From: Penium margaritaceum
Taxonomy: Eukaryota > Streptophyta > Zygnematophyceae > Desmidiales > Peniaceae
Direction of reading: 5' to 3'
DNA: 38,638 bases
Assembly: GCA_023375785.1 (NCBI GenBank)
Contig: SZWC01001513.1
Location: forward strand, 160,162-198,799
The notes below the pieces were generated by a model that was given only the letters and a program-made list of their open reading frames with translations, was not told the DNA's origin and searched no databases. Positions 1-10,973 of the stretch are shown one piece after another (within the stretch, counting starts at the first letter, position 1; each line of letters begins with the position of its first letter). The position numbers and the translations under genes were made by a program.

Positions 1-171
1 TGGTCAGAAACACAGTGGTCAGAAACACACTGGTCAGAAACACAGTGATCAGAAACACACTGGTCAGAAACACAGTGGTAAGAAACACAGTGGTCAGAAA
101 CACAGTGGTCAGAAACACAGTGGTCAGAAACACAGTGGTCAGAAACACAGTGGTCAGAAACACCGTGGTCA
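1..171 (+). repeat. Diverged monomer block, left edge
   Basis: Eleven or so 15-bp units with scattered substitutions lead into the 30-bp array. The last dimer here (151-180) already carries the GAAAGACAG half of the following HOR and looks like its partial founder. No gene is seen. Confidence 0.9.
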
Positions 172-824
172 GAAAGACAGTGGTCAGAAACACAGTGGTC
201 CGAAAGACAGTGGTCAGAAACACAGTGGTCCGAAAGACAGTGGTCAGAAACACAGTGGTCCGAAAGACAGTGGTCAGAAACACAGTGGTCCGAAAGACAG
301 TGGTCAGAAACACAGTGGTCCGAAAGACAGTGGTCAGAAACACAGTGGTCCGAAAGACAGTGGTCAGAAACACAGTGGTCCGAAAGACAGTGGTCAGAAA
401 CACAGTGGTCCGAAAGACAGTGGTCAGAAACACAGTGGTCCGAAAGACAGTGGTCAGAAACACAGTGGTCCGAAAGACAGTGGTCAGAAACACAGTGGTC
501 CGAAAGACAGTGGTCAGAAACACAGTGGTCCGAAAGACAGTGGTCAGAAACACAGTGGTCCGAAAGACAGTGGTCAGAAACACAGTGGTCCGAAAGACAG
601 TGGTCAGAAACACAGTGGTCCGAAAGACAGTGGTCAGAAACACAGTGGTCCGAAAGACAGTGGTCAGAAACACAGTGGTCCGAAAGACAGTGGTCAGAAA
701 CACAGTGGTCCGAAAGACAGTGGTCAGAAACACAGTGGTCCGAAAGACAGTGGTCAGAAACACAGTGGTCCGAAAGACAGTGGTCAGAAACACAGTGGTC
801 CGAAAGACAGTGGTCAGAAACACA
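172..824 (+). repeat. 30-bp HOR, about 22 copies
   Basis: A dimer alternates a consensus unit TGGTCAGAAACACAG with a variant unit TGGTCCGAAAGACAG. Twenty-one complete copies at 181-810 are identical by eye, and the flanking partial copies extend the period to 172-824. The variant unit adds one CpG per copy to an otherwise CpG-free unit. The perfect copies beside diverged monomers indicate recent local amplification. Confidence 0.97.
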
Positions 825-1200
825 CTGGTCAGAAACACTGTGGTCAGAAACACACAGGTCAGAAACACAGTGGTCAGAAACACACTGGTCAGAAACACTG
901 TGGTCAGAAATACAGTGGTTAGAAACACACTGGTCAGAAACACAGTGGTGAGAAAAAGACTGGTCATAAACACAGTGGTCAGAAACACACTGTTCATAAA
1001 CACACTGGTCAGAAACACACTGTTCGGAAACACACTGGTCAGAAACACAGTGGTCAGACCACAGTGGTCAGAAACTCACTGGTAAGAAACACAGTTGTCA
1101 GAAACACACTGGTCAGAAACACATTGGTCAGAAACACAGTGGTCAGAAACACACTGCTCAGAAAGACAGTGGTCAGAAACACAGTGGTCAGAAACACACT

Positions 1201-1350
1201 GGTTGGAAACACAGTGGTCTGAAACACACTGGTCAGAAACACTGTGGTCAGGAACACAGTGGTCAGAAACACAGTGGTCAGAAACACACTGGTTGGAAAC
1301 ACAGTGGTCTGAAACACACTGGTCAGAAACACTGTGGTCAGGAACACAGT
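1201..1350 (+). repeat. 90-bp tandem duplication
   Basis: Six units at 1201-1290, marked by GGTTGGAAAC, GGTCTGAAAC and GGTCAGGAAC variants, recur in the same order at 1291-1350. The second copy is cut after four units. Confidence 0.9.
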
Positions 1351-1380
1351 GGTTAGAAACACACTGGTAAGAAACACTGT

Positions 1381-1588
1381 GGTCAGAAACACACTGGTCA
1401 GAAACACAGTGGTCAGAAACACACTGTTTAGAAACACACTGGTCAGAAACACACTGGTCAGATACACACTGGTCAGAAACACACTGGTCAGAAACACAGT
1501 GGTCAGAAACACACTGTTTAGAAACACACTGGTCAGAAACACACTGGTCAGATACACACTGGTCAGAAACACACTGGTCAGAAACACA
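1381..1588 (+). repeat. 90-bp tandem duplication
   Basis: 1381-1470 and 1471-1560 are identical, marked by one CTGTTTAG unit and one GTCAGATACAC unit each. The match continues for 28 bases into a third partial copy. Confidence 0.92.
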
Positions 1589-1589
1589 C

Positions 1590-1618
1590 TGGTCACAAAG
1601 CACCGGTCATAAACACTG
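1590..1618 (+). repeat. Slipped-unit marker, copy 1 of 3
   Basis: A 14-bp unit, TGGTCACAAAGCAC, is followed by CGGTCATAAACACTG. The same pair of rare variants recurs at 2234-2262 and 14757-14785, so they share ancestry. It shifts the array phase by one base. Confidence 0.9.
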
Positions 1619-1800
1619 TGGTCAGAAACACCCTGGTCAGAAACACTGTGGTTAGAAACACACTGGTCAGAAACACACTGGTCTGCAACACACTGGTCAG
1701 AAACACAATGGTCACAAACACAGTGGTCAGAAACACAGTGTTCAGAAACACAATGGTCAGAAACACACTGGTCTGAAGCACACTGGTCACAAACACAGTG

Positions 1801-2010
1801 GTCAGAAACACAGTGGTCAGAAACACAGTTTTCAGAAACAGAGTGGTCAGAAACACAGTGGTCAGAAACAAAGTGGTCAGAAGCACACTGGTCAGAAACA
1901 CAGTGGTCAGAAACACAGTGGTCAGAAACACAGTTTTCAGAAACAGAGTGGTCAGAAACACAGTGGTCAGAAACAAAGTGGTCAGAAGCACACTGGTCAG
2001 AAACACAGTG
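1801..2010 (+). repeat. 105-bp tandem duplication
   Basis: Seven units at 1801-1905 are repeated exactly at 1906-2010. Diagnostic variants in order are GTTTTCAG, AAACAGAG, AAACAAAG and GAAGCACAC. Confidence 0.92.
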
Positions 2011-2233
2011 GTCAGAAACACACTGGTCAAAAACACACTGGTCAGAAACACAGTGGTCAGAAATACACTGGTCAGGAAAAGAGTGGTCAGAAACACAGTG
2101 GTCAGAAACACAGTGGTCAGAAACACACCGGTCACAAACACAGTGGTCAGAAACACACTGATCAGAAACACTGTGGTCAGAAATACAGTGGTCAGAAACA
2201 CACTGGTCAGAAACACAGTGGTGAGAAACACAC

Positions 2234-2262
2234 TGGTCACAAAGCACCAGTCATAAACACAG
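2234..2262 (+). repeat. Slipped-unit marker, copy 2 of 3
   Basis: The 14-bp unit TGGTCACAAAGCAC is followed by CAGTCATAAACACAG. It differs from the copies at 1590 and 14757 by G to A in the second unit, and it lies just left of the 165-bp HOR. Confidence 0.9.
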
Positions 2263-2277
2263 TGGTCAGAAACACAC

Positions 2278-3373
2278 TGGTCAGAAACACACTGATCAGA
2301 AACACTGTGGTCAGAAATACAGTGGTCAGAAACACACTGGTCAGAAAGACACTGGTCAGCAACACAGTGGTCAGAAACACAGTGGTCAGGAACACAGTGG
2401 TCAGAAACACAATGGTCAGAAACACACCGGTCACAAACACAGTGGTCAGAAACACACTGATCAGAAACACAGTGGTCAGAAATACAGTGGTCAGAAACAC
2501 ACTGGTCAGAAAGACACTGGTCAGCAACACAGTGGTCAGAAACACAGTGGTCAGGAACACAGTGGTCAGAAACACAATGGTCAGAAACACACCGGTCACA
2601 AACACAGTGGTCAGAAACACACTGATCAGAAACACAGTGGTCAGAAATACAGTGGTCAGAAACACACTGGTCAGAAAGACACTGGTCAGCAACACAGTGG
2701 TCAGAAACACAGTGGTCAGGAACACAGTGGTCAGAAACACAATGGTCAGAAACACACCGGTCACAAACACAGTGGTCAGAAACACACTGATCAGAAACAC
2801 AGTGGTCAGAAATACAGTGGTCAGAAACACACTGGTCAGAAAGACACTGGTCAGCAACACAGTGGTCAGAAACACAGTGGTCAGGAACACAGTGGTCAGA
2901 AACACAATGGTCAGAAACACACCGGTCACAAACACAGTGGTCAGAAACACACTGATCAGAAACACAGTGGTCAGAAATACAGTGGTCAGAAACACACTGG
3001 TCAGAAAGACACTGGTCAGCAACACAGTGGTCAGAAACACAGTGGTCAGGAACACAGTGGTCAGAAACACAATGGTCAGAAACACACCGGTCACAAACAC
3101 AGTGGTCAGAAACACACTGATCAGAAACACAGTGGTCAGAAATACAGTGGTCAGAAACACACTGGTCAGAAAGACACTGGTCAGCAACACAGTGGTCAGA
3201 AACACAGTGGTCAGGAACACAGTGGTCAGAAACACAATGGTCAGAAACACACCGGTCACAAACACAGTGGTCAGAAACACACTGATCAGAAACACAGTGG
3301 TCAGAAATACAGTGGTCAGAAACACACTGGTCAGAAAGACACTGGTCAGCAACACAGTGGTCAGAAACACAGT
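2278..3373 (+). repeat. 165-bp HOR, 6.6 copies
   Basis: The HOR has eleven units per copy, marked in order by CTGATCAG, GAAATACAG, GAAAGACAC, GTCAGCAAC, GTCAGGAAC, CACAATGG and CACACCGGTCAC. The CACCGG marker falls at a constant 165-bp spacing from 2426 to 3251. Copies are identical by eye except that the first keeps CACTGTGG where later copies have CACAGTGG. The same variant is present in the related monomers at 2131-2200, so the founder block appears to lie immediately to the left. Confidence 0.95.
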
Positions 3374-4467
3374 TGTTAGAAACACACTGGTCAGAAACAC
3401 AATGGTCACAAACACTGTGGTCAGAAACACTGTGTTCAGAAACACACTGGTCAGAAACACACTGGTCAGAAACACAGTGGTCACAAACACAGTAGTCAGA
3501 AACATTGTGTTCAGAAACACACTGGTCAGAAACACACTGGTCTGAAGCACACTGGTCAGAAACACAGTGGTCAGAAAGACAGTGGTCAGAAACACAGTGG
3601 TCAGAAAGACAGTGGTCAGAAACACATTGGTCAGAAACGAAGTGGTCAGATGCATATTGGTCAGAAACACTGTGGTCAGAAACATACTGGTCAAAAACAC
3701 ACTGGTCAGAAACACAGCGGTCAGATACACACTGGTCAGAAACACACTGGTCAGGAACACACTGGTCAGAAACACAGTGGTCAGAATCACAGTGGTCAGA
3801 AACACAGTGGTTAGAAGCACACTGGTCAGAAACACAGTGGTCAGAATCACAGTGGTCAGAAACACAGTGGTTAGAAGCACACTGGTCAGAAACACAGTGG
3901 TCAGAATCACAGTGGTCAGAAACACAGTGGTTAGAAGCACACTGGTCAGAAACACAGTGGTCAGAATCACAGTGGTCAGAAACACAGTGGTCAGAAACAC
4001 AGTGGTCAGAAACACAGTTGTCAGAATTACAGTCGTCTGAAACACAGTGGTCAGAAACAAAGTGGTTAGAAGCACACTGGTCAGAAACACAGTGGTCAGA
4101 AACACACTGGTCAAAAACACACTGGTCAGAAACACAGTGGTCAGAAATACACTGGTCAGAAACAGAGTGGTCAGAATCACAGTGGTCAGAAACACAGTGG
4201 TTAGAAACACACTGGTCACAAGCACAGTGGTCAGAAACACACTGGTCTGAAACACAGTGGTGAGAAACACACTGGTCAGAAACAAAGTGGTCAGAAACAC
4301 ACTATTCATAAACACAGTGGGCAGAAAAACACTGTTCGGAAACACAGTGGTCAGAAACACAGTGGTCAGAAACACAGTGGTCAGAAACACACTGGTTAGA
4401 AACACACTGGTCAGAAACACACTGGTCAGAAACATACTGGTCAAAAACACACTGGTCACAAACACAC
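3374..4467 (+). repeat. Diverged monomer block
   Basis: These are 15-bp units, in phase throughout, with scattered substitutions and a small 60-bp array inside (3757-3991). No gene or other element is seen. Confidence 0.92.
3757..3991 (+). repeat. 60-bp HOR, 3.9 copies
   Basis: Four units per copy are marked by GTCAGAATCAC and GGTTAGAAGCAC. Three full identical copies start at 3781, 3841 and 3901, with partial copies on each side. Confidence 0.93.
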
Positions 4468-6387
4468 TGGTCAGAAACACTGGTCAGAAAAACTGTGGTC
4501 ACAAACACAGTGGTCAGAAACACTGTGGTCAGAAACACAGTGGTCCGAAACACACTGGTCAGAAACACTGGTCAGAAAAACTGTGGTCACAAACACAGTG
4601 GTCAGAAACACTGTGGTCAGAAACACAGTGGTCCGAAACACACTGGTCAGAAACACTGGTCAGAAAAACTGTGGTCACAAACACAGTGGTCAGAAACACT
4701 GTGGTCAGAAACACAGTGGTCCGAAACACACTGGTCAGAAACACTGGTCAGAAAAACTGTGGTCACAAACACAGTGGTCAGAAACACTGTGGTCAGAAAC
4801 ACAGTGGTCCGAAACACACTGGTCAGAAACACTGGTCAGAAAAACTGTGGTCACAAACACAGTGGTCAGAAACACTGTGGTCAGAAACACAGTGGTCCGA
4901 AACACACTGGTCAGAAACACTGGTCAGAAAAACTGTGGTCACAAACACAGTGGTCAGAAACACTGTGGTCAGAAACACAGTGGTCCGAAACACACTGGTC
5001 AGAAACACTGGTCAGAAAAACTGTGGTCACAAACACAGTGGTCAGAAACACTGTGGTCAGAAACACAGTGGTCCGAAACACACTGGTCAGAAACACTGGT
5101 CAGAAAAACTGTGGTCACAAACACAGTGGTCAGAAACACTGTGGTCAGAAACACAGTGGTCCGAAACACACTGGTCAGAAACACTGGTCAGAAAAACTGT
5201 GGTCACAAACACAGTGGTCAGAAACACTGTGGTCAGAAACACAGTGGTCCGAAACACACTGGTCAGAAACACTGGTCAGAAAAACTGTGGTCACAAACAC
5301 AGTGGTCAGAAACACTGTGGTCAGAAACACAGTGGTCCGAAACACACTGGTCAGAAACACTGGTCAGAAAAACTGTGGTCACAAACACAGTGGTCAGAAA
5401 CACTGTGGTCAGAAACACAGTGGTCCGAAACACACTGGTCAGAAACACTGGTCAGAAAAACTGTGGTCACAAACACAGTGGTCAGAAACACTGTGGTCAG
5501 AAACACAGTGGTCCGAAACACACTGGTCAGAAACACTGGTCAGAAAAACTGTGGTCACAAACACAGTGGTCAGAAACACTGTGGTCAGAAACACAGTGGT
5601 CCGAAACACACTGGTCAGAAACACTGGTCAGAAAAACTGTGGTCACAAACACAGTGGTCAGAAACACTGTGGTCAGAAACACAGTGGTCCGAAACACACT
5701 GGTCAGAAACACTGGTCAGAAAAACTGTGGTCACAAACACAGTGGTCAGAAACACTGTGGTCAGAAACACAGTGGTCCGAAACACACTGGTCAGAAACAC
5801 TGGTCAGAAAAACTGTGGTCACAAACACAGTGGTCAGAAACACTGTGGTCAGAAACACAGTGGTCCGAAACACACTGGTCAGAAACACTGGTCAGAAAAA
5901 CTGTGGTCACAAACACAGTGGTCAGAAACACTGTGGTCAGAAACACAGTGGTCCGAAACACACTGGTCAGAAACACTGGTCAGAAAAACTGTGGTCACAA
6001 ACACAGTGGTCAGAAACACTGTGGTCAGAAACACAGTGGTCCGAAACACACTGGTCAGAAACACTGGTCAGAAAAACTGTGGTCACAAACACAGTGGTCA
6101 GAAACACTGTGGTCAGAAACACAGTGGTCCGAAACACACTGGTCAGAAACACTGGTCAGAAAAACTGTGGTCACAAACACAGTGGTCAGAAACACTGTGG
6201 TCAGAAACACAGTGGTCCGAAACACACTGGTCAGAAACACTGGTCAGAAAAACTGTGGTCACAAACACAGTGGTCAGAAACACTGTGGTCAGAAACACAG
6301 TGGTCCGAAACACACTGGTCAGAAACACTGGTCAGAAAAACTGTGGTCACAAACACAGTGGTCAGAAACACTGTGGTCAGAAACACA
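4468..6387 (+). repeat. 88-bp HOR, 21 full copies plus a partial
   Basis: Each copy has five 15-bp units and one 13-bp unit, TGGTCAGAAACAC. The order is the 13-mer, an AAAAACTG unit, a GGTCACAAAC unit, a CACTG unit, a CACAG unit and a GGTCCGAAAC unit. Copies begin every 88 bp from 4468 to 6228 and are identical by eye; a partial copy runs from 6316 to 6387. It is the only large HOR here whose period is not a multiple of 15 or of 3, so every reading frame rotates from copy to copy. The short unit probably lost one dinucleotide from its CACAC end before amplification. Confidence 0.97.
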
Positions 6388-6540
6388 CTGGTCTGAAGCA
6401 CACATGTCAGAAACACAGTGGTCAGAAACACAGTGGTCAGAAACACAGTGGTCAGAAACACACTGGTCAGAAACACAGTGGTCAGAAAAACAGTGGTCAG
6501 AAACACATTGGTCAGAAAAATTGTCGTCAGAAACAAACTG

Positions 6541-6780
6541 GTCAGAAACATACTGGTCAGAAACACAGTGGTCAGAAACAAACTGGTCAGAAACAAATTG
6601 GTCAGAAACACAGTGGTCTGAAACACAGTGGTCAGAAACACACCGGTCAGAAACACAGTGGTCAGAAACATACTGGTCAGAAACACAGTGGTCAGAAACA
6701 AACTGGTCAGAAACAAATTGGTCAGAAACACAGTGGTCTGAAACACAGTGGTCAGAAACACACCGGTCAGAAACACAGTG
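6541..6780 (+). repeat. 120-bp tandem duplication
   Basis: Eight units at 6541-6660 are repeated exactly at 6661-6780. The markers are ACATACTGG, AACAAACTGG, AACAAATTGG, GGTCTGAAAC and CACACCGG. Confidence 0.93.
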
Positions 6781-7050
6781 GTCAGAAACACACTGGTCAG
6801 AAACACTGTGGTGAGAAACACAATTGTCAGGAACACACTGGTCAGAAACACAGTGGTCAGAAACACAGTGGTCACAAACACAGTGGTCAGAAACACACTG
6901 ATCAGAAACACACTGGTCAGAAACACACTGTTCAGAAATATAGTGGTCGAAAGCATAGTGGTCAGAAACACAGTGGTCAGAAACAAAGTGGTCAGAAACA
7001 CAGTGGTCAGAAACACACTGGTCAGAAACACACTGGTCAGAAACACACAG

Positions 7051-7522
7051 GTCAGAAACACACTGGTCAGAAAGACTCTGGTCAGAAAGACAGTGGTCAG
7101 AAACACACTGGCAAGAAACACAGCGGTCAGAAACACACTGGTCAGAAGCACAGTGGTCAGAAACACAGTGGTTAGAAACATAGTTGAAAGAAACGCACTG
7201 GTCAGAAGTATTGTGGTCAGAAACACAGTGGTCAGGAACACACTGGTCAGAAATACAGTGGTCAGAAACACACTGGTCAGAAACACACTGGTCAGAAAGA
7301 CTCTGGTCAGAAAGACAGTGGTCAGAAACACACTGGCAAGAAACACAGCGGTCAGAAACACACTGGTCAGAAGCACAGTGGTCAGAAACACAGTGGTTAG
7401 AAACATAGTTGAAAGAAACGCACTGGTCAGAAGTATTGTGGTCAGAAACACAGTGGTCAGGAACACACTGGTCAGAAATACAGTGGTCAGAAACACACTG
7501 GTCAGAAACACACTGGTCAGAA
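7051..7522 (+). repeat. 225-bp tandem duplication, 2.1 copies
   Basis: Fifteen units are repeated. The markers AAAGACTCTGG (7072, 7297), GGCAAGAAAC, CACAGCGG and a strongly diverged AACATAGTTGAAAG unit recur at 225-bp spacing. Part of this block (7111-7171) is also found inside every copy of the 420-bp HOR at 16667-18546. Confidence 0.92.
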
Positions 7523-7680
7523 ACACAGTGGTCAGAAACACACTGGTCAGAAACACACTGGTCAGAAACACAGTGGTCAGGAACACACTGGTCAGAAATA
7601 CAGTGGTCAGAAACACACTGGTCAGAAACACACTGGTCAGAAACACAGTGGTCAGAAACACACTGGTCAGAAACACACTG
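7441..7680 (+). repeat. 120-bp tandem duplication
   Basis: 7441-7560 and 7561-7680 are identical eight-unit blocks marked by GTCAGGAACAC and GAAATACAG. The left copy overlaps the end of the 225-bp duplication. Confidence 0.93.
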
Positions 7681-8325
7681 GTCAAAAACACACTGGTCAC
7701 AAACACACTGGTCAGAAACACAGTGGTCAGAAACACATTGGTCAGAACCACTCTTGTCAGAAACACACTGGTCAGAAAGACACTGGTCAGAAACACAGAG
7801 GTCATAAACATAGTGGTCAGAAACACAGTGGTAAGAAAGACACTGGTCAGAAACACAGTGGTCAGAAACATACTGGTCAGAAACACAGTGGTCAGAAACA
7901 CACTGGTCAGAAACACAGTGGTGAGAAGCATACTGGTGAGAGGGACGGTGGTCAGAAACACAGTGGTCAGACACACAGTGGTCAGAAACACACTGGTCAG
8001 AAACACAGTGGTCAGAAACACACTGGTCAGAAACACACTGGTCAGAAACACACTGGTCAGAAACACACTGGTCAGAAACACAGTGGTCAGAAACACATTG
8101 GTCAGAACCACTCTTGTCAGAAACACACTGGTCAGAAAGACACTGGTCAGAAACGTAGAGGTCATAAACATAGTGGTCAGAAACACAGTGGTAAGAAACA
8201 CACTGGTCAGAAACACAGTGGTCAGAAACATACTGGTCAGAAACACAGTGGTCAGAAACACACTGGTCAGAAACACAGTGGTGAGAAGCATACTGGTGAG
8301 AGGGACGGTGGTCAGAAACACAGTG
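7621..8325 (+). repeat. 360-bp tandem duplication, about two copies
   Basis: Twenty-four units are repeated with a handful of substitutions. Shared markers are AACCACTCTTGTCAG (7747, 8107), ACAGAGGTCATAAAC or its GTAGAG variant, and the GAGAGGGACGG unit (7934, 8294). The copies have diverged, so this event looks older than the homogeneous HORs. Confidence 0.9.
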
Positions 8326-8835
8326 GTCAGAATCACATTGGTCAGAAACACAGTGAACAGAAACACACTGGTCAGAAACACTGTGGTTAGAAACACAGTG
8401 GTCAGAAACACACTGGTAAGAAACACAGTGGTCAGAAACACACTTGTCATGAACACACAAGTCAGAAATACACTGTTCAGAAACGCACTGGTCATAAACA
8501 CACTGGTCAGAAACACACTGGTTATAAACACAGTGGTCAGAGACACAGTGGTCAGAAACACAGAAGTCAGAAACACACTGGTCAGAAACACAGCGGTCAG
8601 AATCACAGTGGTCAGAAACACACTGGTCAGAAACACAGTGGTCAGAAACACACTGGTCAGAGACACTGTGGTCAGAAACACGATGGTCAGAAACACACTG
8701 GTCAGAAACACAGTGGTCAGAAACACACCGGTCAGAAACACAGTGTTCAGAAACACACTGTTCAGAAACACACTGGTCAGAAACACACTGTTCAGAAACA
8801 CAGTGGTCAGAAACACAGTGGTCAGAAACACAGTG

Positions 8836-10450
8836 GTCAGAAACACAGTGGTCAGAAACATACTGGTCAGAAACACACTGGTCAGACACACACTGGTCAG
8901 AAACACAGTGGTGAGAAACACACTGGTTAGAAACACAGTGGTCAGTAAGACTCTGGTCAGAAACAAACTGGTCAGAAACACAGTGGTCAGAAACATACTG
9001 GTCAGAAACACACTGGTCAGACACACACTGGTCAGAAACACAGTGGTGAGAAACACACTGGTTAGAAACACAGTGGTCAGTAAGACTCTGGTCAGAAACA
9101 AACTGGTCAGAAACACAGTGGTCAGAAACATACTGGTCAGAAACACACTGGTCAGACACACACTGGTCAGAAACACAGTGGTGAGAAACACACTGGTTAG
9201 AAACACAGTGGTCAGTAAGACTCTGGTCAGAAACAAACTGGTCAGAAACACAGTGGTCAGAAACATACTGGTCAGAAACACACTGGTCAGACACACACTG
9301 GTCAGAAACACAGTGGTGAGAAACACACTGGTTAGAAACACAGTGGTCAGTAAGACTCTGGTCAGAAACAAACTGGTCAGAAACACAGTGGTCAGAAACA
9401 TACTGGTCAGAAACACACTGGTCAGACACACACTGGTCAGAAACACAGTGGTGAGAAACACACTGGTTAGAAACACAGTGGTCAGTAAGACTCTGGTCAG
9501 AAACAAACTGGTCAGAAACACAGTGGTCAGAAACATACTGGTCAGAAACACACTGGTCAGACACACACTGGTCAGAAACACAGTGGTGAGAAACACACTG
9601 GTTAGAAACACAGTGGTCAGTAAGACTCTGGTCAGAAACAAACTGGTCAGAAACACAGTGGTCAGAAACATACTGGTCAGAAACACACTGGTCAGACACA
9701 CACTGGTCAGAAACACAGTGGTGAGAAACACACTGGTTAGAAACACAGTGGTCAGTAAGACTCTGGTCAGAAACAAACTGGTCAGAAACACAGTGGTCAG
9801 AAACATACTGGTCAGAAACACACTGGTCAGACACACACTGGTCAGAAACACAGTGGTGAGAAACACACTGGTTAGAAACACAGTGGTCAGTAAGACTCTG
9901 GTCAGAAACAAACTGGTCAGAAACACAGTGGTCAGAAACATACTGGTCAGAAACACACTGGTCAGACACACACTGGTCAGAAACACAGTGGTGAGAAACA
10001 CACTGGTTAGAAACACAGTGGTCAGTAAGACTCTGGTCAGAAACAAACTGGTCAGAAACACAGTGGTCAGAAACATACTGGTCAGAAACACACTGGTCAG
10101 ACACACACTGGTCAGAAACACAGTGGTGAGAAACACACTGGTTAGAAACACAGTGGTCAGTAAGACTCTGGTCAGAAACAAACTGGTCAGAAACACAGTG
10201 GTCAGAAACATACTGGTCAGAAACACACTGGTCAGACACACACTGGTCAGAAACACAGTGGTGAGAAACACACTGGTTAGAAACACAGTGGTCAGTAAGA
10301 CTCTGGTCAGAAACAAACTGGTCAGAAACACAGTGGTCAGAAACATACTGGTCAGAAACACACTGGTCAGACACACACTGGTCAGAAACACAGTGGTGAG
10401 AAACACACTGGTTAGAAACACAGTGGTCAGTAAGACTCTGGTCAGAAACA
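8836..10450 (+). repeat. 135-bp HOR, 12 copies
   Basis: Nine units per copy carry the markers ACATACTGG, GTCAGACACAC, GGTGAGAAAC, GGTTAGAAAC, GTCAGTAAGACTCTGG and AACAAACTGG. The TAAGACTCTG marker occurs 12 times, at 135-bp spacing from 8946 to 10431. Copies look identical. The array breaks where AACAAACTGG becomes AACAAAGTGG, at the entry into the block duplicated at 19.3 kb. Confidence 0.96.
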
Positions 10451-10973
10451 AAGTGGTCAGAAACACAGTGGTCAGAAACACAGTGGTCAGAAACACAGTG
10501 GTCAAAAACACACTGGTCACAAACACACTGGTCAGAAACATAGTGGTCAAAAACACTGTGGTCAAAAACACAGTGGTCAGAAACACACTGGTCAGAAACA
10601 CACTGGTCAGACACACAGTGGTCAGAAACACACTGCTCAGAAACACAGTCGTCACAAAAACTGTGGTAAGAAACACTCTAGACAGAAACACAGTGGTCAG
10701 AAACACACTGATCAGAAACACACTGGTCAGAGACACAGTGGTCAGAAACACAGTGGTAAGAAACCGAGTGTTCAGAAAGACACTGGTTAGAAACACCCTG
10801 GTCTGAAACACACTGGTCAGAAACACAATGGTCAGAAACACGGTGGTCAGCAACACACTGGTCAGAAACACAGTGGTCAGAAACACAGTGGTCAGAAACA
10901 CAGTGGTCAGAAAGACAGTGGTCAGAGACACACTGGTCGGAAATACAGTGGTCAGAAACACAGTGGTCAGAAA
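10381..10973 (+). repeat. Segmental duplication within the array, copy A
   Basis: About 590 bp match 19317-19909 at a constant offset of 8936 bp with few substitutions. Shared rare markers in order are TAAGACTCTGG, AAAAACACTGTGG or its AATG variant, CACTGCTCAG, CACAGTCGTCAC, ACTCTAGACAG and GTCAGCAACAC. The left part is the last copy of the 135-bp HOR. Confidence 0.9.

Larger units (their letters stand above)
825..2277 (+). repeat. Diverged monomer block with three small duplications and three phase slips
   Basis: These are 15-bp units with many substitutions. Embedded two-copy repeats have periods of 90 bp (1201-1350 and 1381-1588) and 105 bp (1801-2010, exact copies marked by a GTTTTCAG unit). 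Units of 14 bp at 1051-1064, 1590-1603 and 2234-2247 shift the phase by one base each. No gene is supported. Confidence 0.93.
6388..8835 (+). repeat. Diverged monomer block with nested duplications
   Basis: These are in-phase 15-bp units of high diversity. Inside lie two-copy repeats of 120 bp (6541-6780), 225 bp (7051-7522), 120 bp (7441-7680) and 360 bp (7621-8325), partly overlapping, so duplications were laid down on top of each other. No gene is supported. Confidence 0.92.

Noticed and set aside
4471-6328. A family of identical 61-residue minus-strand open frames every 88 bp
   Set aside because: These are the same frame reopening once per HOR copy because 88 bp rotates the frame. There is no separate regulatory or coding signal in any copy.
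7184-7807. Two plus-strand open frames starting with a distinct M-K-E peptide at 7184 and 7409
   Set aside because: The odd start comes from one diverged AACATAGTTGAAAG unit copied by the 225-bp duplication. The rest is the ordinary W-S-E-T frame.
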